Assembly: GCA_025603075.1 (NCBI GenBank)
Contig: MU626416.1
Location: 1 to 46,644, forward strand
Direction of reading: 5' to 3'
Length of the DNA stretch: 46,644 nucleotides
Source: Neoconidiobolus thromboides FSU 785
Lineage: Eukaryota > Entomophthoromycota > Entomophthoromycetes > Entomophthorales > Neoconidiobolaceae
Part shown: one piece after another, positions 33,875 through 44,680 of the stretch
Numbering within the stretch: the first letter of the stretch is position 1
How the letters are laid out: each line of letters starts with the position of its first letter
Translations under genes and position numbers: made by a program
The notes under the pieces: generated by a model
Told to the model about the DNA's origin: nothing
The model's database searches: none
What the model saw: only the letters and a program-made list of their open reading frames with translations

Positions 33875-34181
33875 CTTTAGAGTTTAAAAATGGTTTACTT
33901 TGATATAAAAGTTTTGATTACACGCTTAAATTTTAGTTAAAAGTTCATATATGATTGGTTGGAATCATTTCGAAAAATTTGGTTAAGGGTTTAGTTTTTT
34001 ATAAACTTATCAAATCAGATAACATCTAGTATATTGTTTAATTTTAAGAAATTATTACTGGATTATTAAATGATATGCTATTTTATCTATCGTTACATTA
34101 TTAATTATAGGTGATATGGTTACATTGCTAAGTGTTATTAGAGTATTAATTAAAATTTAAAATGTTTAGTTTAGTTTGCAT
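33875..34181. other. Intergenic DNA upstream of LPD1
   Basis: About 300 bp, AT-rich; contains the LPD1 promoter and the MEI4-like 3' end. No clear element. Confidence 0.35.
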
Positions 34182-35680
34182 TTAATTTTTTAATAATTTC
34201 CAAGCAAAATAAGCAGCTAACGTAGATGGGAATAGTGTGGTTATTTTGAATAATAAATCTAGTATTATAAAAAGTAAATAAATAAAACTATTTAAATACA
34301 AATGAAGCCTACTCTTTTTTAATAAAGCTAATTTCCTCTGATAATTTAATAATAATAATATATTTAAATAATAACTAAGGATTTGACATGTTTTTAAATT
34401 TTGATTAAATAATGTTAATTCTTCAATATCAGTTATTAACTTGGATTGTTGTTTTTGAATTATACTATTATTTGAATATTTTTTTAGTTCAAAAGATATA
34501 AAATAATATATCTTTTTCTCTATCCATAATTTCATGTCATCACTTAAAAATAAATCGGAACTTATTATAAAGTATTTTAGTAAGTCTTGAAATCTTATAT
34601 CTTTACTAATAATATTATCATTTTCTATTATCATTTTCTATTATTATTCAATAACTGTAATTACATATATATTACCTTCTAGTTGTATCCAATTAAATTC
34701 GAATAATTTTTCTATTTTATTTTGTAATATACTTTCAATTACTTTAACGTCACAATTAAATTCTAATAATAATAATAATAATAATAATAATATTGTATGA
34801 TATGATAAACTACCTTTAAATATTAAAAGTGTATGACCCCATAAAGTAAATAAATAATATTTGTCTTTGATAGTTAAATTGTTATTAGTTAATGGTGCTA
34901 CAAATGATTTAAATAGTACAATCAACCGATTTTTTATACTTTCTTTTATATTACTTAGTTCATTGATATTGTTCAATGTATTTGAATTTAATTCTATAAT
35001 TTATAAATTATTAGTTATAAACAATTATAGTAAAATAGCGTTAGTTTACTCAAATAATGTAATATCTTTTGAGTATATATTAAATAATTAAATAATTCAA
35101 ATAAATTATTTGTATTCATTTCCTTATCTAGTAATTTGTAAACTGTATTATATTTAAACTATTATATATGATAAAATTACTGATTTTTTTTTGATTGTTA
35201 TCTAATTCAATTAAATGTTTAAAATTGACTGTCATTCTTATTCTTTTTAATAACGGTTCTTTTAATGTTTTAAAATTATATTCATCTTCAAATTATTTAT
35301 TTAATATATTTAATATATTAGTATTGCATAATATTACCTAAACCTATTAACATTAATTTACTTTCAATTTCTTCATACTTTTGTTTCAGTTCTAAATACT
35401 CTTTTTTCCAATAATTTTTGTCTAAATTTAATCAATTTGCTGTGATTGTTGTAAATAAAAATAGAATTACTTTGATCAATACTATCTCTCAATTGTTCAA
35501 TATAAGCTATATTGAAAATGAATTATTAATGTTAATAGTCATATAAGATTTACTTTGAATAGAAATCGATGGATGTTTTAATTTTAACAATGTTATGGCC
35601 TAAATTTGTTAAGTTATTTATAAATTTATTATAATAATTGAAATATTTATTACCAAAGTTAGTTTAAAATTAAAATTCAT
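34182..35680 (-). CDS. MEI4: MEI4-like meiotic double-strand-break protein
   Basis: Eight exons on the minus strand: 35680-35654, 35599-35554, 35506-35471, 35421-35338, 35285-35181, 35142-35050, 34993-34676, 34624-34182, joining in frame to 383 residues, close to mammalian MEI4 (about 385) and yeast Mei4 (408). The N-terminus FKLTLAITLLKLKHPSISIQ followed by a YIEQLRDSI helix and a WKKEYLELKQKYEEIESKL coiled coil corresponds to the conserved MEI4 N-terminal motif, which binds REC114. The rest is predicted all-helical and Leu/Asn-rich, with a late TTLFPSTLAAYFAWKLL segment like the conserved MEI4 end. In known species it acts with Rec114 and Mer2 to let Spo11 cut DNA. The 38-nt intron 35180-35143 is the shortest I propose here. 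A TTA repeat encodes nine leucines. The family call rests mainly on the N-terminus and length. Confidence 0.6.
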
Positions 35681-35901
35681 TCTTTAAAAATATAAAAGAT
35701 AATAATATAAATGTTTTTTATTAATATATTATAATACATTTCTAACAATTCATGCATTTTTTATAAATTTTGTTGATGATTCGAAGTTTTCACATTTTAA
35801 ACACAGAACCAATCAAATCTGTAAATTAAAATTGTCTTTTATTTTTTATTTGAATATAATAAAATTTTATTTTTTATTTCAATAATAAAACAATATAAGA
35901 G
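35681..35901. promoter_or_regulatory. Shared divergent promoter of MEI4-like gene and ARP gene
   Basis: Only 221 bp separate the two start codons, which face away from each other, so regulatory sites for both must lie here or in the genes. AT-rich; no motif recognised. Confidence 0.4.
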
Positions 35902-37517
35902 ATGAGTTTCCCAGAAGATAAGATTTTAATATTAGAATTAGGAAAAAGCCGAATCAACTATAAAAAGGGTACTACTTTTTTTGAAGATAAAAATTTTGAG
36001 GTAGGTTTTAATAAATCATCATTCCATATCATCCCTAAATCCCTTAACCTTTTCTTAGATCTTAACTCCTGTCATTAAACTAAATAAAACCTTATTAACT
36101 TCTGAGGAACTTGAAAGTGTATTAAAGGATGGAAATTTACAAAATGAAAATATGATTGAGAATGGCATTAAAGAAAATAAGATTCAATTTGAAATACAAA
36201 CGGATAATGAAAAAAATCAGTTAATTGAAGAAGAGTTAATCATCAATATATTTAAACAGGATTCTAAAGTAGATTGGATTGCTTTAAGAGCTTTGTTGTA
36301 AGTTTAGTTACACTTTATTTATTATTTATTAAATGTACCTATATTATAGACAATATTTATTAACAATAAAATATGGAACTTCAATAGATGATAATGATCT
36401 AGCTATAATATTTGTAATACCAACAAATTGGCCAAGAATCAATTATGAAGAATTAATTAAAATCACTTTTGATGACTTGAACTTTACAGCTATTTATTTC
36501 TTAGAGCAACCCCTATCTTCATTATACGGCTATGGTTTGGTTAGTGGTACTGTTGTACATTTAGGTGCAACTACAACAAGTAATTGAAATAGTTTATGTA
36601 ATAACAAGAATAAGTATTAATAATGTTGATTTAGCCGTTACTCCAGTTGTAGATAATTATATTTATAAATATGCCATTCAAAGTATTCCTATTGGATATA
36701 ATGAAATTGATAAATTACTATTAAAGAGGTTAAAAGAAGATCAGGAATTTACCAATAATTGTAATGATATTCAAATTGACTTGAAGTTAATTAAATACTT
36801 AAGAGAAAATGATTATTTTATCTTTGATCAAAACAGCAATAATGAAGAGTTTATAGAAGTGGAATATAAAGATGCTAAAGTGGATTATTATTTTTATTAT
36901 ATTATATATTTATTAATGTTTAATTTTTAGTTTAATTTTCATAATAAACATCGTTTATTAATCAATGAAATATTATTTAATAGTGATTCTGTCTTATTTA
37001 ATAAGAATGGTTTTACTTATAATTCCATTAGAAATTTAATAAAAACAAGTATTGACTCATGTGATATTGAAAAGCGATTTTTATTATGGGAAAATATTAT
37101 AGTTAATGGCGGATTAAGTAAAAATAGAAGTAAGTTTAAACTATTATGTGTAATGATAATAATATAATAGTAATTTATTAACAACTTTATTTTTATTATA
37201 GCTTTCATTAAAGGAATTGAAAAAGAGATATCTGATTTTTGGAACAGTTCAGAAAATATAGGTTATACCCAACCTAATAATTTTAAATTTTTAAATCCAC
37301 CAGAGTATTTTCGTAGCTTTAAAGAAAGCCATCATTTATTGACTTTCTTAGGTGCCTGTATTACTGCTAAAGTAAGTTTTGTTATTTTCATTTTATGTTA
37401 TTTTAGTACTTATTTTATATTCTTTAATAGTATGTATTCGCTGACCCTAAATTACATATATCTCAAGTGGAATTTAATCAAGCTGGTCCTACTATTATTT
37501 ATAATAAAGCGGGTTAA
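35902..37517 (+). CDS. Divergent actin-related protein, Arp9-like
   Basis: Seven exons: 35902-36000, 36059-36297, 36350-36579, 36635-36879, 36931-37129, 37202-37371, 37431-37517, joined in frame to 422 residues. Actin-fold marks: an N-terminal strand DKILILELGKSRINY in place of actin's phosphate-1 loop; IFVIPTNWPRINYEE with FLEQPLSSLYGYGLVSGTVV; HLGATTTTVTPVVDNY at phosphate loop 2; LLINEILFNSD; LLWENIIVNGGLSKNR; and a C-terminus FLGACITAK..FADPKLHISQVEFNQAGPTIIY like actin's WISKQEYDESGP. Nucleotide-contact residues are poorly kept. The start and C-terminal style resemble Arp9 of fungal SWI/SNF and RSC remodellers; Arp10 is an alternative. The donor of intron 4 (36880) is GTGGAT, weaker than elsewhere. 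It is convergent with SNW1 across about 180 bp. Confidence 0.75.
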
Positions 37518-37699
37518 AATATAAAAGGATCACTAATAAAAATAAAAAATCATTGTTTATTTAAAAAGTGTTCTCTCTTGGTCTTATAAAATTGATAATG
37601 AACTCCAATGCTACTATTTATCTACGGTCTCTTTTATATTCATTTCTTTCAGATCTAAATATTCTATTTAATTTTGATAATAACAATATTATTATTAAT

Positions 37700-39263
37700 T
37701 TACCTATCATCTAAACCTCTTTTAATTTCTTTTTTGTCTCCAAATAATTTATCAACTTCATCATCAATATAATTGTTTGATTTTTCAAATTTAACTGGCC
37801 CAGATGGTTCCTACAAAACAAAATTATTATTATTATCATAATCATAGCATAATGCTTACCACTGATGCATCTGCTCCTTTAAAGGCTGCTCTACCACCAA
37901 GAGCCCCACTGAATCGATCATCATTTTTGATTTTATCTAATTGAGTTTCAGCATCTTCCATATCTTCTTCCATATTTCTTTTTGGTTTGTAAATCATATT
38001 AGCACTGGATCCAGTAAACAAAGGTTTATTATATAAATCATATGTATCATCATCTTTAAATCCAGATGAAATACCTTCACTTTGATTAAATAATCTAGAA
38101 TCAAACATGGATTCTTTGGAAAGTGTAGGTTTAGCCAAGCCTAATGCTACCTTTTCACTAATATCACGATTCTCTTGTCTATTACGTTCAATATTAACAT
38201 CTACCATTTTAATAGATTACAAAGTAATTACCTTGATATAAATTTAGCTCTTTGTTCTGCACCCATATGAGATAAACGCATTTCACGCTCACGTTCCTTT
38301 TGTTTTTCACGTCTTAATTCTTCACGAGCATGTAATTCTTCATCTTCTACTTCTTCATTTTGTTTAGAACCATCAGCATGTAAATGAGCACTAAAATAAA
38401 TTTTAGACTTTTTACTATTATAAATATTAACTTGATTCTTACCGAGATTCTCTTGCTTTTTGCGCCAAATTGCGTAAACTTTCTTCCTTCTGCATCTTTT
38501 CTTTTTCCGCTACTTTATGTAATAACATATTACGTGTACGTGTTTCATCACGTACTATACGTTCTGCTGAAAATAATGACTCGGATAATATTGCAAACTT
38601 ATCATTAATTTGTACCTAGAGAAATGATATTGCCATTAATAAAATAATAATAATAAATTATAATTACATCTTGTAAACCACGACCATCAGCAGCTAAACG
38701 TTTATCTAATGGAATGGTATACCCTTTACTATTTTTCCAATTAGAAATACAAGGTGGGATTACCCAATCTTGTTGTTCTTTAGCTGTAACTTTACGAGTG
38801 GGTGAATGTAATACGGGTGCTGGTGGAGAAGGAGGACCTAAAAAGTCATAGTTTTAATTCATTGTTTGACGCGTTTAATTTTATTTCCTAGCTTACCGTT
38901 TGGTACCTTTTTATGTCTAAATTTTGGTGGTTCTAAAGGGTCTACTGGCATCTCTACAACTCTAACAATACGTTGGCGAGCTCCAGAGTTTAAGTTGGCG
39001 CCCTGCTGAGCAGGTGTATATCTGAAGAATATGGGCTTTTTATCATAGGTGTTGATATTTTTGGGTTTTGTTGAAGCAATTTTGCCTTTTAAAATAAGTT
39101 AAAGATTTCAATTTGATTCAATTGTTTGTTTACCTTCAGTTATCTTTTCTAAAGCTAACCGAGTCCTCTCTGCTGTCTCATTAACTACTTCTTTATCAGG
39201 TCGTTGGTTATCTTCATCTTCTTGATATCCAGTGGGCTTTGAGCGTAATACTAATTGATCCAT
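37700..39263 (-). CDS. SNW1: SNW/SKIP splicing factor Prp45, short N-terminus
   Basis: Seven exons on the minus strand: 39263-39134, 39085-38897, 38837-38668, 38615-38443, 38390-38232, 38178-37860, 37810-37700, joined in frame to 416 residues. The SNW domain is unmistakable: RPDKEVVNETAERTRLALEK, YTPAQQG..NSGARQRIVR, GPPSPPAPVLHSPTRKVTAK, WVIPPCISNWKNSKGYTIPL, DKRLAADGRGLQ, then long charged helices, and ISEKVALGLAKP, DSRLFNQ and NKPLF near the end. It is a core component of the NineTeen-related and catalytic spliceosome, with links to transcription. Most homologues carry a further ~110 residues before this point (a GYxxRxGWxPR and DFGDGGAFPEI region). None is seen upstream to 40.6 kb. The frame stays open to 39320 but lacks an earlier ATG. 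Confidence 0.93.
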
Positions 39264-40626
39264 TTTTGTATTATAATTTTTTTTAAAGAAGTTAGAAGTT
39301 ATAAAATCAGGCTGGGTCAAGCTTTAAAATTTTGTTTTGGTAATTAATTTCTTCCAATCAAAAGGAACTCTAATCTTAGCATAATTTTAGTTTTTTTTAG
39401 AGAATTCTAAGTGTTCAAGCTTTTTTGCCCAAAATTTTAGTTTATGCTTATGGTTTAAGCTAGTTTATACTCTTTTAAAGTCAAAAAAAAATAGCTTGAT
39501 AAGTTATCACAAAGCATTGACCATATCGCTAAATATTATTGAAAAAAAAATGCTTAAAAGGACTAAACCCATAAGTGATTTATTAAAAATTATAACCATT
39601 AAAATAAAGTGCCGGGATAAACTAGAGACCTATATCCCGTTCTATTTGCTTTTTGACAATCGAGCAACAGTCCAGACGAATTCATTAGATCAATGCTAAT
39701 CATTAGTTTGTAATTTCCAGTAATTTATTTCCTATTACTTTATTAATCTAGTTTTTTTCCTTTTGTAGCTATGGCTATTCTATAAAGTATTAGAAAACTT
39801 TTGCTCGCCTGTATAGAAAATATGCTGTGGTTGTAAACAATGGCCCTATTTAACACATCGGGTTTCTTTTAGATTATACAAGTTATGATAATGATATACT
39901 ACTTTCTAACTATCGCTACTTATTTAATATAAATGGTAAGAAAGAAATAAGTTTCTATAAATGATTTCATTTAGAAATGACATTTATCTTCTTTAAACGT
40001 TTATTTTGCACTTATGATATTAAAGATAATAAAAATAATAATTTTCTAACTTAACGATTCACTCGAATAAGCTTATTTAGCATCCTTTTATTATTAATAT
40101 TACAATAGAATAGAATAACAAAAGTAAAATCCTCTTTATGGTTAACTCTAGTTTTGATTTTTTTTATATTTTAAAAGCATTGTGATAGTGCTTGTTTACT
40201 TTAATAGTTAAGCATGTAGAGATACAATTCAAATAACCTCCATGTGGAATTGGAATGTGATCTGTTTAACTCAATTTAGTTAGTGACTTATTTAATAACA
40301 ATAGAAACTGAAACTTTTGAAGATGATAAAATAATAAATTGTATATTTTGTGGTTTCATTTTGATCAATATAAGGAATATGGTAAACGCCTTATGAACTA
40401 AAATTAGGGGCTAATTTTAGAAAAGGGGTTAAAAAATACATCTTGATTTTCTAACTTTTTTTAAGGAATAACCATAGTAACTATAAATATTATAAAAACA
40501 AAGGAAAATCAAGTTATCTTTTATTGTAATAATTAAAATAAAATTGACACTATTATAAGATCATTTAACTAATTAATATATATAAACCATACAACTAATT
40601 AATACAAACAATAGAATTTAACTAAT
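39264..40626. other. Gene-free 1.36 kb
   Basis: The upstream region of SNW1 and of the gene at 40627. A 67-codon plus-strand frame at 39496-39699 has no recognisable feature and is probably chance. No repeats of the families described here were recognised. Confidence 0.4.
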
Positions 40627-41268
40627 ATGATGAAATTTACTAAAGTTTTTGATAAATATTTAGCAATATTTAAAGATGAAGAAGGTGAACGTAATACAAC
40701 AAACAATAACTCAAATAATGACAACAAATCAAACAATACCATCACTAATTTCAATAACATTTCGATTTCTCTCTTAAATAATAATGAATCAAGTGAAAGT
40801 ACTACTTATATTGCCCCACAACATGCTAAAGGTAGAATATGTAAAAGAAGTTCGATTGAAGCTAAAATGGCATATTGGACAATATCTTTATTAAAAAGTA
40901 AAGATAAAGATAATTCACTTAAACAAAAGGCAATCAACTTAATGGATCCCTATACACTTTATCCTTATGAAATGATGACCTCCTCGGTTATCAACTTACC
41001 AAAAAAGAAAGTGGAAATTGTAAATTCAACTATAAACTCAAATTTAAGTTCAAATACAATTACTCCCAATTTAACCATCTCCTCTGGTGCCTCCTGCAAA
41101 GCTTTGGAAGAAATGAAACTTATGTTTGAAGAAATGGAGCAGGAGACTATGAACGAAAATGATAAATATTGGCAAGTTTCCGACTTACAAATGGAAGCTA
41201 TTAATGATTTTTCTAATAATGAAATTGATCCTGATAACTGTTACGTTATTTCTTCCTATAATCAATAA
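40627..41268 (+). CDS. Unknown Asn-rich protein
   Basis: A single exon of 213 residues with two adjacent ATGs at the start. Residues about 1-20 are amphipathic (KFTKVFDKYLAIFKDEEGE), about 24-50 are Asn/Ser-rich low complexity, and 58-120 contain a basic, helical block (HAKGRICKRSSIEAKMAYWT). After another Ser/Thr/Asn-rich stretch comes an acidic C-terminal helix (ALEEMKLMFEEMEQETM). There is no signal peptide, membrane segment or known motif. Codon use and the absence of stops over 642 bp support a real gene. Followed in tandem by the F-box gene after about 260 bp. Function unknown. Confidence 0.6.
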   Translation: MMKFTKVFDKYLAIFKDEEGERNTTNNNSNNDNKSNNTITNFNNISISLLNNNESSESTTYIAPQHAKGRICKRSSIEAKMAYWTISLLKSKDKDNSLKQKAINLMDPYTLYPYEMMTSSVINLPKKKVEIVNSTINSNLSSNTITPNLTISSGASCKALEEMKLMFEEMEQETMNENDKYWQVSDLQMEAINDFSNNEIDPDNCYVISSYNQ

Positions 41269-41527
41269 TTAATTTTACACCAGAATGTACTCTTATAAAT
41301 TAAAGTATAAATTATAACTTCTATATTGTTATGATTTAATAAATTAGTGTATTTTGTAAGTTATTTCATAACAGTAAATTTTTATTTTTTATGGTATATT
41401 TTTTTATTAACTGCGACAAATCAAGCGGCTTTATTTTGTTCTTTTAATATGTTTTAAACCTACGCAATTTTATTGAAATTTAAATAGTTGAATTTTATTT
41501 TTTTTCTTTCTTTTTTATTAAGCAATC

Positions 41528-42988
41528 ATGGCTTTAGTCGATTTATTAAAACCAAAAGAAGATCCAAAAAAATCAGCTACAAACAACTCCTTACCAAAGT
41601 CCTTCTTTGAAGATTTACCACCAGAATGTATTGGGCTTATCCTTAGTTACCTTGATTTTGAAGACCAGATCAGGTGCCTTAGTTTAAGTAAAGCGCTATA
41701 TGACCGTTTTGTAAAAAGGATCTATCGATCAATGCATATTTCAGATATCAAATTTAAAAATAATGCTATAAGTAAACATTCGTCTTGTATTAGAGAGGTT
41801 GATGCTAGATATGCTTATATTTATCCTAATGGCAGTGTTAATTTACACAGATTAATTAAAAATAATACAAGTGTCAAATATCATTTAAAATGCCCCTCCT
41901 TATTTTTATATAACGAAGACGGGACCAAAAAATATGAGAACTGTGTACTTGAGCATTTAACTATCGATTATTCTTTAAATAGTGCATGTATTTTAGAAGA
42001 TTCTACCAAATTTGAGAAACTAGAAAAGGATAGAGCATTTTCAAAAATCAAATCTATTCATTTCAATAATAATCTCAAAGCTGCCAAGAATCTATTTCCG
42101 CTATTGAAAGATCAAGTTAAGAGTATTACAATTGAAAATATTGAACAGAATTATTTAAAGAAACCCCTTCAAAACATTTTAAATTTTAGTAATTTAACCG
42201 AATTGAGATTATTATCCTGCAAACTAAGACTCGGCCACATACAAAATATATTTAATACCGCAAGCAGAAGTTTAAAGCATTTGGAAATTAATTCGTATTC
42301 CAATTCAGGAAATGGCATGAAAGCGCCCAAGTTATATATTGATGGAAATAAGTGTAAGAGTTTAAGATCCTTAACTTTAGATAGTATCATGTATCGTATT
42401 GAATTTCAGAATAGTTTAAAGAAACTTAGTACTTTGAGACTTCAAAGTTATAGTTTGAACCAATTAAGTATTCAGCAAGAGAACATTCCAAATGTAAGAG
42501 AACTATCACTTATATCATGTAACAGTTTAACTGCAAAGTTGATGAAATTAATACTTCGCTCAACAAGCATTACAAGCTTAAAGTTAGATACAAACGATTG
42601 TGAAACTTTGCTTTTAAGAGAGATTTATCCAAGTAAAAAAATCAGGAATAATATTATAAAGATGGATATTACCAGAGCCACATTTGATGATTACTTTTTA
42701 AATTATCTGGTGTTTAACTGTAAGAATTTAGAATATTTGATTTTAAAAGATTGTGAGTCCTTATCAGCTAACCGTAGTGTTTTACTAAATGATAAGCAAT
42801 TTACACATAAGATTGAAAGTTTAAGTAAGTTAATTCTAAATAAGGAAGGATTGGAAGAAGAGTTTATTGAATTTATTATTAAAAATTCAATAAACTTAAC
42901 CAATGTTACAATTACGGCTATTGAAGGAAAATGGTTACTACATTGTTTAAGTAAATATCCTAAGATAGCTATGAAGCTTGAAGTATAA
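41528..42988 (+). CDS. F-box protein with leucine-rich repeats
   Basis: A single exon of 486 residues. An F-box lies at about 25-72 (FFEDLPPECIGLILSYLDFE, then CLSLSKALYDRFVKRIYRS), the Skp1-binding module of SCF ubiquitin ligases. The rest consists of irregular leucine-rich repeats (SNLTELRLLSCKLRLGHIQ, SLKHLEINSYSNSG, NVRELSLISCNSLTAK, NLEYLILKDCESLS), the expected substrate-binding part. It probably acts as an SCF specificity subunit in cytosol or nucleus; the target is unknown. F-box/LRR proteins of this type are often multi-copy in fungi, so orthology cannot be told. Confidence 0.85.
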   Translation: MALVDLLKPKEDPKKSATNNSLPKSFFEDLPPECIGLILSYLDFEDQIRCLSLSKALYDRFVKRIYRSMHISDIKFKNNAISKHSSCIREVDARYAYIYPNGSVNLHRLIKNNTSVKYHLKCPSLFLYNEDGTKKYENCVLEHLTIDYSLNSACILEDSTKFEKLEKDRAFSKIKSIHFNNNLKAAKNLFPLLKDQVKSITIENIEQNYLKKPLQNILNFSNLTELRLLSCKLRLGHIQNIFNTASRSLKHLEINSYSNSGNGMKAPKLYIDGNKCKSLRSLTLDSIMYRIEFQNSLKKLSTLRLQSYSLNQLSIQQENIPNVRELSLISCNSLTAKLMKLILRSTSITSLKLDTNDCETLLLREIYPSKKIRNNIIKMDITRATFDDYFLNYLVFNCKNLEYLILKDCESLSANRSVLLNDKQFTHKIESLSKLILNKEGLEEEFIEFIIKNSINLTNVTITAIEGKWLLHCLSKYPKIAMKLEV

Positions 42989-43631
42989 TAGTAAATAAAA
43001 TTTGGTTTGCATTTTATTTTATTTTGTTATTTTATTGTTTTGTTCTTTGTCTTTCTTGTTCTATTTTAAAACTTGATATAATATATTGTGTGTCTCTAAT
43101 ATATTAATAAGTTTAATATTAGATAACTATCATTTATAATGTAACGTAATTTATAGTAAATTTACTCATTTAATATATTACATTTTGATTAAAAACCAAT
43201 AAAATTAACTTTATAGATTAAATCCTACCCAATTAGTTGATTTATTTATAAGCTGGAATGTTTAATCTATTTTTAGTTGGTATTAAATTAGAAATAGAAA
43301 AATGAGCTTTTATTTTATTTTATTAGAAACTATTTTTAATTCAATGAGATCAAGGAGATTGGAAATAGCGCCAAGTTGGTCTAAACATAGAAAGTGTGCG
43401 TTATGTTACTAAAAAAAAGGTTATTTTTATCTAATTAAAAATCGAGTTTGGGGTTCGTTAGCATTAAATTTCACCACAACATTGTGAATAATAAGTTTAG
43501 AAATTAAATGAATGAATAAGATTCTAAATTTAAATATAAAGTAACTATAAATAAATAGCAAGAGGACATAATTGTTGAAATATATTTGTTTATTTTTTAT
43601 CTTTTTTATAATTAATAAACTTAATTCCATC
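42989..43631. other. Intergenic DNA upstream of the phosphatase gene
   Basis: AT-rich, with TTTTATTTTATTTTGTTATT-like simple sequence just after the F-box gene. A frame that extends the phosphatase ORF back to 43572 has no ATG and a hydrophobic AT-rich composition, so it is taken as non-coding. Confidence 0.4.
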
Positions 43632-44297
43632 ATGGCTTTACGTATTAAAAGAAACAAACCTTCCCTTCCTAAACTTAATACCACTATCTCAACGAATACT
43701 ACTAATGGTCCTCAACTAAACACTATCGATTCAGTTAGTAAATTAACAAAAGAAACTTTAATGCCATTATATCAAAACCAAGGGCCAATTGAAATAATAC
43801 CAGGGTTATATCTCGGAACACAACATGACGCAAATAATACCAAACACCTTATTAAACTTGGCATCGATTCAATTTTAAACGTAGCAGAAGAAGTAGACTC
43901 GAAACCAAACTCACCTTTTGATGGCAATGAAAGTGCAGTAATCAATTACCTAAGTTTAGAATGGTGCCATTATGAAAAAGAGATTATGAGTTATTTTGAT
44001 ACAGCTTTTGAATTTATTGACCAAGCACGTATTAACCGTAAAAAGAAAGTATTGGTTCATTGTCAGTTAGGAGTTTCAAGGTCAGCTACTTTAATTATAG
44101 CCTATTTAATGTATAAGATCAATTATACATGCCATGAAGCATACAACTTTGTTAAATCCAAATCATGCAAAGTAGCACCTAATCTACATCTATTTACACA
44201 ATTAATTCAATACGAAATCTATTTAAAAAAGAGTAAAATGTATAAAAGTTGTGAATTTAATAGTCAATTACCATCAAAAAGAATGAAGATAATATAA
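43632..44297 (+). CDS. Dual-specificity protein phosphatase, MAPK-phosphatase type
   Basis: A single exon of 221 residues from the first ATG at 43632 (MALRIKRNKPSLP). After a basic, Ser/Thr-rich N-terminus of about 45 residues comes a compact DSP catalytic domain: IEIIPGLYLGTQHDA, LGIDSILNVAEEV, and the phosphate loop VHCQLGVSRSATLIIAYLM, with nucleophile Cys144 and Arg150 (HCX5R). ARINRKKKV before the loop and EAYNFVKSKSCKVAPN after it are typical. The LNVAEEV and EWCHYEKEI words resemble fungal MAPK phosphatases of the Msg5/Pmp1 group, so dephosphorylation of a MAP kinase on Tyr and Thr is the likely role. There is no MAPK-docking site that I can recognise with confidence. Confidence 0.85.
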   Translation: MALRIKRNKPSLPKLNTTISTNTTNGPQLNTIDSVSKLTKETLMPLYQNQGPIEIIPGLYLGTQHDANNTKHLIKLGIDSILNVAEEVDSKPNSPFDGNESAVINYLSLEWCHYEKEIMSYFDTAFEFIDQARINRKKKVLVHCQLGVSRSATLIIAYLMYKINYTCHEAYNFVKSKSCKVAPNLHLFTQLIQYEIYLKKSKMYKSCEFNSQLPSKRMKII

Positions 44298-44680
44298 AAT
44301 TAAGTTGATTTCTCTGTGGATTATTGTATTACTCTATTGGACTATAGGAGGAGTTTAATTTATGCTGGGCATCTATTGTTATGTAATTAAATATATTGAA
44401 TTGTAATTAAAGTAAATTTTTTGTGGTATTTTTAAACTTGATAATATTTTTAATTTATTAGTTACTAAGTGACTTATTATAAACTAACTACTGAATGATA
44501 TATGGGAGTGTTTTTTAATCCTATTTATCCATTTTTTCATAACAAACTTTAAAAAAATAACAAAACACTAAACACAGTTCAGATTTTTTGTTTTAATATT
44601 TCGTTTATTATTACCTACCAGTTATCAAGTAATAATTATTGTTATATAATAATAAAATCTCATACCTTATAATATTTATT
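44298..44680. other. Intergenic DNA with a degraded MITE end
   Basis: Between convergent genes. Positions about 44499-44541 (TATGGGAGTGTTTTTTAATC, then TTTATCCATTTTTTCAT) look like the left part of an old orientation-B TA-MITE; the rest of the element is gone. Confidence 0.4.

Noticed and set aside
39496-39699. 67-codon plus-strand frame
   Set aside because: Low complexity (Ile, Lys, Leu), no homologous motif, and no splice continuation in frame.
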